This document shows positions 57,533-64,000 of a stretch of DNA of 64,000 nucleotides, piece by piece. Within the stretch, counting starts at the first letter, position 1, and each line of letters opens with the position of its first letter. A program made the translations under genes and the position numbers. Under the pieces are notes generated by a model, which saw only the letters and a program-made list of their open reading frames with translations, had not been told where the DNA came from and made no database searches. This DNA is from Allodiplogaster sudhausi (lineage: Eukaryota > Nematoda > Chromadorea > Rhabditida > Diplogasteridae), in assembly GCA_945643635.1 (NCBI GenBank), contig CALZFC010000016.1:2411001-2475000 (forward strand), read 5' to 3'.

Positions 57533-58241
57533 GGCGTCTTGGAAAAGTCAGTGATTCCTCTGTAGAGAACATCCTTCTCCATTGTGGTGAAGGGAGAGAA
57601 GACAGTCGGAGTGAACCAGCTCTCCCAAGTTGTTGCCAGGGTAGCAGCAAAGACAATAATCACACTGAATGAGAAGAAGCGGCGCCAGAACTGAACAATG
57701 AAATAAGCTTAGTTATTATGCATTCATGCATTATACATTAGTAGGCTTTGCTTGGCACAAAATACCTCCCGATGAGAAAACTGGAAAAAGAAGGCTGTCA
57801 AGCGGTTGAAAGCGATAAAGACGTTGATGTACTTTTGTCCCATGTTTCAAAAGAAAGTCAGCCTGAAAGTGACTAATGTTAACCTCCGAATTTGTTTTGT
57901 AATCCTTGAAATGGCAACATTCTTTGAAGCAATTCCGAAGACAATTTGAGCTCCTTCACTTGGGAAGAAGAGGCCGATAAACGGAGACGTATTCAAACGG
58001 CACGCAATGAAGGCAGATATTAATAGAACTATATCCTGCGATATAGAAATAAAACGGATCAGTTTGGAAACACGAAGAAAAAAAATCTTACTAATATTCC
58101 GCCCAGCAGAAAGAGGTAATAGAATGCAGAGCCGCAGTCAATGTTTCGTCGTTGAATAACAATGGCCATTTCTGCGATGTAAACTGCAGCGAGCCACGGC
58201 GCGTACGCAAAGAACACGAAGAACATGAACGTGAAGCCCAT
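57533..58241 (-). pseudogene. Serpentine chemoreceptor copy C, truncated
   Basis: Inverted relative to copies A and B. Start at 58241 (FFVFFAYAPWLAAVYIAEMA), TM2 exon from 58034 (LNTSPFIGLFFPSEGAQIVF), then the frame runs through KQIRRLTLVTFRLTFF to a TGA where A and B have Cys (TGC). Past it come NMGQKYINVFIAFNRLTAFF, the FWRRFFPFSVIIVFAATLAT exon and YRGITDFSKTPW. The copy ends at about 57533; TM5-TM7 exons are gone. A pseudogene, but the only copy in frame between TM2 and TM3. Confidence 0.75.
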
Positions 58242-58799
58242 TTTCTTAAAAATTAAATTATGGCCTTCTCAAAATTCATGGTTTTTTCCAATAACCTTCT
58301 TCTTGATAAAGGAGGCTTTATCATGAAAAAAAAATATCTGAAAGCCTAATCCTCTTACCTAGTTTCAGATGCAGCCTGAAAAGAATAATTGTTTTATAGA
58401 TACAAATGTTTTCTAACGTGGATGTTCCCAGACGCTAACAAAAAGAGAGGCTCTCATTCACTTTCCCATCAAAAGTAAGATTATGCGGTTCATTCAGAGA
58501 ATCTTGTGAAATATTATTTTCTCCTACATTAACGGTGGAGTACAAATTCAGAGCTAATTTGAGAGTTTCCCGACAATCACAATTATTCTTAAGATTACGC
58601 CCGAGCGCGTGCAAGCACGCCAATTGGAGGGCCCGAATATGCACGAGCCGTGCCGTTACGAGAATTATGGCCCGACGGGCCGGGCCATCTTCAAATATTT
58701 GGGCTCGTTCGCATCTCTGGTTACGAGTTCCCTCAGGCAAACATAAGAAAAATTATATGTATATACTTTGCATTTCGGCACTCTAAACTTCTCTCAAAC

Positions 58800-58862
58800 C
58801 GGAAGGGGGACCGTGAAAGGAGATAGAGAGACAAACAGAGAGAGAGTGAGAGAGAGAGAAGG
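58800..58862. repeat. GA tract and GGGCCG relic
   Basis: GA-rich run; just upstream (58668-58688) a GGCCCGACGGGCCGGGCC stretch resembles the inside of the GGCCCG foldback element. Confidence 0.5.
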
Positions 58863-59159
58863 CGAGCAAAATGTACATAGTAACGAGACATTTACCGTAT
58901 CTTATCATACTTCACAATTCTTCCTATTTAGTTATTGTCGAGCGGATCAAAGAAGACTTTATGTTTACATAATCATTCATAATAGATTGCATTCCATCAT
59001 TGTGAAACGGAGTCGTTGATCTATAGTATGATAATACAATATTCATTATGATTGTTGATATCAACTCTGAATAAATGAATACAATCTCTTATTTATAAGA
59101 ATTTGAAACATGATGGTAAACATGATGAGGCTATGTTTATTTCACGAGATTAATTATTC

Positions 59160-60345
59160 GGTCCGGATGAGGAGGACTCTTTCATGAGTGCATGCTGATG
59201 AGTGAATAGTGCAGCTAGGCAAATATTCACAAGTGGTGTTCACTTCTATACATGAGAAATAGAGTACTATATAGATTCTATGAGATTCTTACTCTCATTG
59301 TCCGGGGCAATTTCTCGTTTTTATGGGCTCATTTGTTCTATATCCTATTCAATATCTTTGTTCTTTTTCCGCCTTTCACAACTATGTCGACCAGAACAAA
59401 AATACTTCTAATCAATGGAAAGCATATTTTATCAATTAATTTTTTTTTCGTTCAAGTTTTCTTTATCCAAAAGGGAGAAAATATTTACCACTGCTTTAAA
59501 TGTCCCAGCACTTCTAACGCGGCTGACAAGAAACCATCTGAAACTACATATGTCTCATAAACAGTTGTTCTGTAAATATGTTCTGTTTCATTCTCATCAT
59601 CAGTTGCACTTCAAAACAACATTTTAGCCAGTACGAGACGTTCGTGAAACAGTGAAGAGTGTGCTGAGTGAGAATGAACCAGTCATACAACATTGAAAAC
59701 ATCTACGTTAGTCTATCCAAATAGCATTTGTTTTACTTCATTAGATTTATTTACACTTGACCGAGATCTCTCATTGTCCAATGATTTCCAGAATGATAAT
59801 AAATATGTAAAGGAAAAGTAGTCATGTCAGCAAGCAGATAAGATAGAGTTTTCCAGCAATTCGACTTATTTACATCTTATTGTGTGACGACATTACCATT
59901 TTTTTAAATTTACATCTTATTGTGTGACGAAAATTGCCCAACCGAGACAAAACAAATAGAGAGACAAGGCTTAGTGGGAAAATATTTATGCGCAAATGAA
60001 AAAATTTTCATGTGAGAGTTCAGTTCCATACTGAAGATGAAATGTATGCAGTCTTCCCTCAATGGATAGGTGAAGCAAAGAAAGACAAACTTCTGGTTGC
60101 AGTATCGATCTCTTGTTACAGTTGCGCCGAATAATGACTGTAGAATTGGAGAAAACCCATAATTTCGAAGCAAAAAAATTCACATGCATAAATTAAGGCG
60201 TCTTTTATTCATTTTAATCCTTGCGCGATATCGTTATTGTCTCTTATGCTTTCAATTACTTTTTAATTTCATATTTGTACAATTTATGAAATCATTATAT
60301 TAATTTCTTTCTACAATAATATTTATCACGATATCAATCTCTGTA
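59160..60345. other. Duplicated non-coding block, partner of 25680-26000
   Basis: Shares ordered blocks with 25680-25960 (see there). An internal short direct repeat ATTTACATCTTATTGTGTGACGA occurs at about 59868 and 59908. No gene seen before 60353. Confidence 0.55.
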
Positions 60346-60352
60346 TCTCAAG

Positions 60353-63300
60353 ATGCTCGACTCGGATTCAATTCCCTTGGCTCTCGGCATTTCCATTCCA
60401 CTCTTCTGGCGCTACACTTTCCTGGTCACATGCGTGTTTGGGATCTTCCTCAACATCTTTTTCTTCTTTTATGTCATGAAGCATGGCAAACAAAACGACA
60501 GCGTTGACGGGTTAGTCTTAAAGAGACATTCAAATTTTCTTTAGTCCTCATGAAAAAAAGCATGAATAAGAGAGACGCAGCGAGCAAATTACGATGCATT
60601 TTAAGCTCCATGGGCAGCCTCTTTACGAAATAAAAGAAAAACTCGTCTAAAATTATTTAGAAGAAAACATTTGAATCAAAATTTAAAAAAAAAAATTAAT
60701 TTGAAAGTTTTCTCTCGCTCTCTATCTCTCTCAACCTATATATCTCTCTTTTCTCTCTTTCTCTCTCTCCTATCTATCTATCTATCTATCTCTTCTCTCT
60801 CTCTCTCTCTCTTTCTCTATCTTCTCTCTCTATCCTTCTCTCTCTCTCTCTCTCTTTCTATCTCTTTTCAGTTATCGCCGTGTGCTGGTGTTGTTTGCGT
60901 GTTCCGATATTTTCTACTCGCTCGCGTTCATCGCCGCCGCCCCGGTTGAGTGTTTCATCTGCTTATGTCGTAGACCTTTTTCAATTTTTCTTTACAACGT
61001 TTTCTTTGTTGCAGTGGAAACAGTGAGAAGCAGTTTTCTAATCAGTTGGTTATAGGAAAAGACATTATGACCGCAAATACCTCTCAGACATGAATGTACA
61101 ATCCCACTAGATAGCAAAAGTCTAGCTGAGTATTCCCAAACACACTGGGCATGGCTGGCTACAGTGAATGTTTAGCCAAAGTAGCTACCGTATTCTTTTT
61201 CAATTAGGACCCTCCCGCTGCTAGAACCCCCCTCCTCCCTCCAATAGTGTCCCCCCAACAGTCAACTACCTCATTCTCAGCTTGAGATGTATGCACGTAC
61301 ATATGTACCTACAATAGATCCTGGAGACATGGAATGCATTTCCCAATGAACTGACTTGCAAACTAATTCAAAATCTGTTGTAAAACGGTTATTCCGGTGA
61401 TGATTCCATTGAATTTGAGCTATGATTCTTCCTTTTTTTAAAATTAAATGTTGTATTAAAAGTTCTAATTAATCACATTGGAAAATAGTAATAGAACAAA
61501 TACAGAACCTCTTACAAACCCCCCCCCCCCTCCTACCGTTCGCAAGGGTATTGAAAAATAGTAACATGCAATAAGACTTTCTTTTCTGTTTGAGTCAGTA
61601 CATTATGAGTTGTAAAGGCGATTTATAGGCGCTTATTTATATGTATTTATAACAAATTTGAAGGTAGCCTAAATACAGATTCGTTTCTAGCACTTTCGCA
61701 CGATGCGAGACGCGATTCTAATCATCGACTTGTTCGGTGTCGCCTTCACTAACGACGCCAGTTTAATCCTTTTCGCCGCCATTGTCTTCGCCTTCATCCT
61801 TGGCCTTGTAGTGGTACATATTTTTTTAATAATAAAAGGCACATATGACCGTGAAAGAAAAGGTGCTTTTTTGCGTTTTTGACCCGTTATGCACATTTTC
61901 GCAACAATGTACATGCACTTTTTGGCACGAATCTATAAAACTGCTCAAAAGTGCATGTTCATTTTTGCGCAAATAGTGAGTCGAAAATGCAAAGTTGGCA
62001 CTGTCATATAGTATGTTATGCAGAATAGAGAGCGAACTTGAAGTTGCTCACTCTCTCCTATCGGTTCCCCTTTTTTTTATTTTTTATTTTTTCTTTTTGA
62101 AAACGTCTGACCATTAGATATCTTGTGATAATAAGTATTATTACTAATTTTCTGAATAACACTTTTTGACACACTTTTTTTTCGACATTTAAGATTACAT
62201 CAGGAAGCTGATTTGAAAGACTTTTTTTCCTTTCAGCCTGTCATCGGCTTTGTCTACCGCTTTTTGTTAATCAAAAGGTTACTGTAAATTATTCATTCAA
62301 ACTCTCTTTTCTAATTTAAACTTTGTTTAAGATATCGAGCGATCTCAATTTTCCACCGGAACATACCATTCGCTATTTTCGTCGTCGGGGTGAGAGAACG
62401 AATAAAAAACCGCAGACAGAAAGAATACTGCCGTCAATGCAAAGTCGACTACTATTTTCGTGGGTGGGATGAAGGGAACGCTGCGAGGTATTCTCTAAAT
62501 ACCGACTGATGTATCTCTTCTCCTATTCTGCCTCGCTGTGAGTTGCGGAATCTTCTGGGAAGAGGATCCTTCCCACAGGGACGGGAGGGATCCTCCTGCC
62601 AGACTCTTCCGCTACACACAGCGAGACGGGAGACGAGGAGATAAACACATCGAGCATTTTTGATTAGATTCACTCAAACTACCTCGCCAGGCTTCCATAA
62701 TCTCACCGCCGAAAAAAAGGAGATATTGCTAGAGCAGCTGATGAATGAGGAGATCGGCACGGGTTCGAACCCGGCACTTCATGAACTTTGCCAAGTCTAG
62801 CACCTCCTACCTCTTCTATCCCAGATCATTCTATGGACGGCGCTACTGACTGCAGCTGGATTGCAAATGTACACTCCAGAAGAAGGCTTCTACGAGAGAA
62901 TGACTGCTATTGGAGCATTGCAGTACAATTATCCAGTCCTTGGAGTCGAGAGCAAACGGGTTCGCAGACGAGAGAACTGTTTGCTGATGAGAGAATCCAT
63001 TGAATTTCCATTCTGATGATCGTAAATTGAGGAGAAGTGTGAAGAATCATTGATTGAGCCTTTCAGAAGAACAGGCAGAAAATGCTCGTTGTGCTGCTTC
63101 TGCTTTTGGCCGAGTGCCTTATGCTCGCTCTCATGGTCTTCTGTGGCGTGGCCGTCCTCGTCCATGTCAAGGCTTCCTCGATGTCCGCTCAAACAAAGCG
63201 CATGCATCGCAGGGCAATCCTTGTGCTCACTCTACAGGTGGCTTCTTTTTCTTAATGGATGTCTCCAGCGAATGTTTGGCTAACCAATTCAAAATATGCA

Positions 63301-63804
63301 TTTGACCCATGAAATGAACTGACCAAATAAAGCGGAAAATCTACACATTATTTATGCGCCGATGACCTCCTTTAATTAAAATTTCCCGCCATCACCAATA
63401 ATTGATTAGTTTTTCTTCCATTTTAATTGATCCACTGTGCAGACAGTCCTTCCTGCTCTTTGCGTCTACGCGCCAATCTTTGAGGTAAAGTTGTACGCCT
63501 TCCTGGAGATGGAGCAGAAGGTGCGCACCGATCTCTTCCTGACCCTGCCGCCTCTCCTCAATCCGCTCATCGTCCTCACTCTCACTTCGAAGTACTCCGC
63601 TGGTCTCCGTTCTGCTTTCACCTGCTGCATTCGTCGCAAGGTCTCGCTTTATTTCTCGCCTTCTTCGGTATTGTTTCCCCTGGTAAAAATTCGTCAAATA
63701 TCATCGGCGAATATAATTAGTGTTCATTCTTCCAGATCATCCCCTCGTCTGATGCTAATTCGTCATTGTCACAAGCGTACTCTTCATCTTCATTGCACCA
63801 CTAG
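60353..63804 (+). CDS. Seven-transmembrane chemoreceptor, Str-superfamily-like, 341 aa
   Basis: Nine exons: 60353-60510, 60872-60944, 61691-61813, 62237-62277, 62332-62389, 62825-62959, 63067-63237, 63443-63640, 63736-63804; they sum to 1026 nt with all phases agreeing. N-terminus PLFWRYTFLVTCVFGIFLNI is TM1; exon 2 YRRVLVLFACSDIFYSLAF is the typical TM2 of Str/Srd/Srh-type receptors; exon 3 LILFAAIVFAFILGLVV; YRFLLIKRYRAISIF at the TM3-TM4 loop; VVLLLLLAECLMLALMVFCG is TM5; HRRAILVLTLQTVLPALCVY is TM6; LTLPPLLNPLIVLTLTSKYS is TM7, with the family-type 'P..nPl.v...s.Y' end. Ser-rich tail. Expected in ciliated sensory neurons by analogy. A CT tract fills intron 1 and a long hairpin lies in intron 5. 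No lesion seen. Confidence 0.85.
60712..60868. repeat. CT/CTAT microsatellite in receptor intron 1
   Basis: CT-rich with four CTAT units, ending just before the TTTTCAG acceptor of exon 2. Confidence 0.9.
62512..62642. other. Long imperfect hairpin in receptor intron 5
   Basis: Left arm TATCTCTTCTCC...CTGCCTCGCTGTGAG...GAGGATCC and right arm GGATCCTCC...CACACAGCGAGACGG...GAGGAGATA pair over about 60 nt with few mismatches and a loop of about 8 nt. The size fits a small foldback element or a microRNA-like precursor. Neither strand is coding. Confidence 0.6.
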
Positions 63805-64000
63805 GTCATACAACAGTGCAACTGTCTGCTGCAATATTTATTACTTACTTGTTTATTATCAGAGAATAAAATACAAATTGTGATAAACGCCCCCCCCCCC
63901 TTATTTATTTTTCGATAATCTCTTGTCACTAAAGTAACAGATAAACGTAAGCTAAAATACCCAGCAGTAGTATGATCTATGGGGACATTCAATATGTAGA

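Noticed and set aside
62715..62790. Candidate tRNA with GGGTTCGAACCC
   Set aside because: The T-arm is a perfect short palindrome with a 6-nt loop, and acceptor and D arms do not pair; it is also in an intron.
1..64000. CRISPR arrays, bacterial operons, rRNA genes
   Set aside because: No spaced direct repeats of CRISPR type, no ribosome-binding-site-led operons and no conserved rRNA stretches were seen; the repeats present are microsatellites, minisatellites and foldback elements.

Overview
The window looks like nuclear DNA of a rhabditid-type nematode. The evidence is AT-rich non-coding DNA, GC-rich short exons, introns ending in TTTCAG-like acceptors, start codons lying 0-8 nt after such acceptors (typical of trans-spliced messages), divergent 7TM chemoreceptors in duplicated blocks, MATH-BTB and SH2-kinase genes of nematode type, and many (GA)n/(CT)n tracts. 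There are no bacterial features. Species cannot be told. All gene models come from reading exons by eye; where I say phases are consistent, exon lengths and junctions were summed by hand.

Layout. 1-500: partial minus-strand gene of unknown type. 1156-2170: 3' part of an RMD (regulator of microtubule dynamics) gene. 3016-5944: head-to-head pair of a tiny membrane-protein gene in a large inverted duplication. 6114-8907: MATH-BTB gene. 10538-12937: complete bestrophin. 9421-9843, 14165-14644, 21028-21409 and 32613-32973: four minus-strand copies of a small Gly/Tyr/Gln-rich gene with a shared TATA-type promoter; two copies are visibly broken. 15717-16000: ubiquitin-like remnant. 16537-20205: unrecognised multi-exon gene carrying two foldback elements in its introns. 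23914-25274, 50831-52215 and 57533-58241: three copies of one chemoreceptor segment, all with lesions. 27584-28774: unrecognised gene. 29835-31545: cytosolic protein with two internal repeats (DM9-like). 35601-45700: repeat-rich stretch with decayed Cys-containing exons and an intact mannitol 2-dehydrogenase-like gene (39015-41238). 46037-50098: 5'-truncated LINE with two younger palindromic elements nested in it. 52634-56945: intact SH2-tyrosine kinase gene whose catalytic residues are altered (predicted pseudokinase). 60353-63804: complete Str-type chemoreceptor with a long hairpin in one intron.

The genes do not form an obvious pathway or operon. The region reads as housekeeping or ion-channel genes interleaved with fast-duplicating sensory and small-protein genes. 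The strongest leads are the four-copy Gly/Tyr/Gln family, the pseudokinase, the nested foldback elements, the Cys-exon composite repeat and the intronic hairpin.
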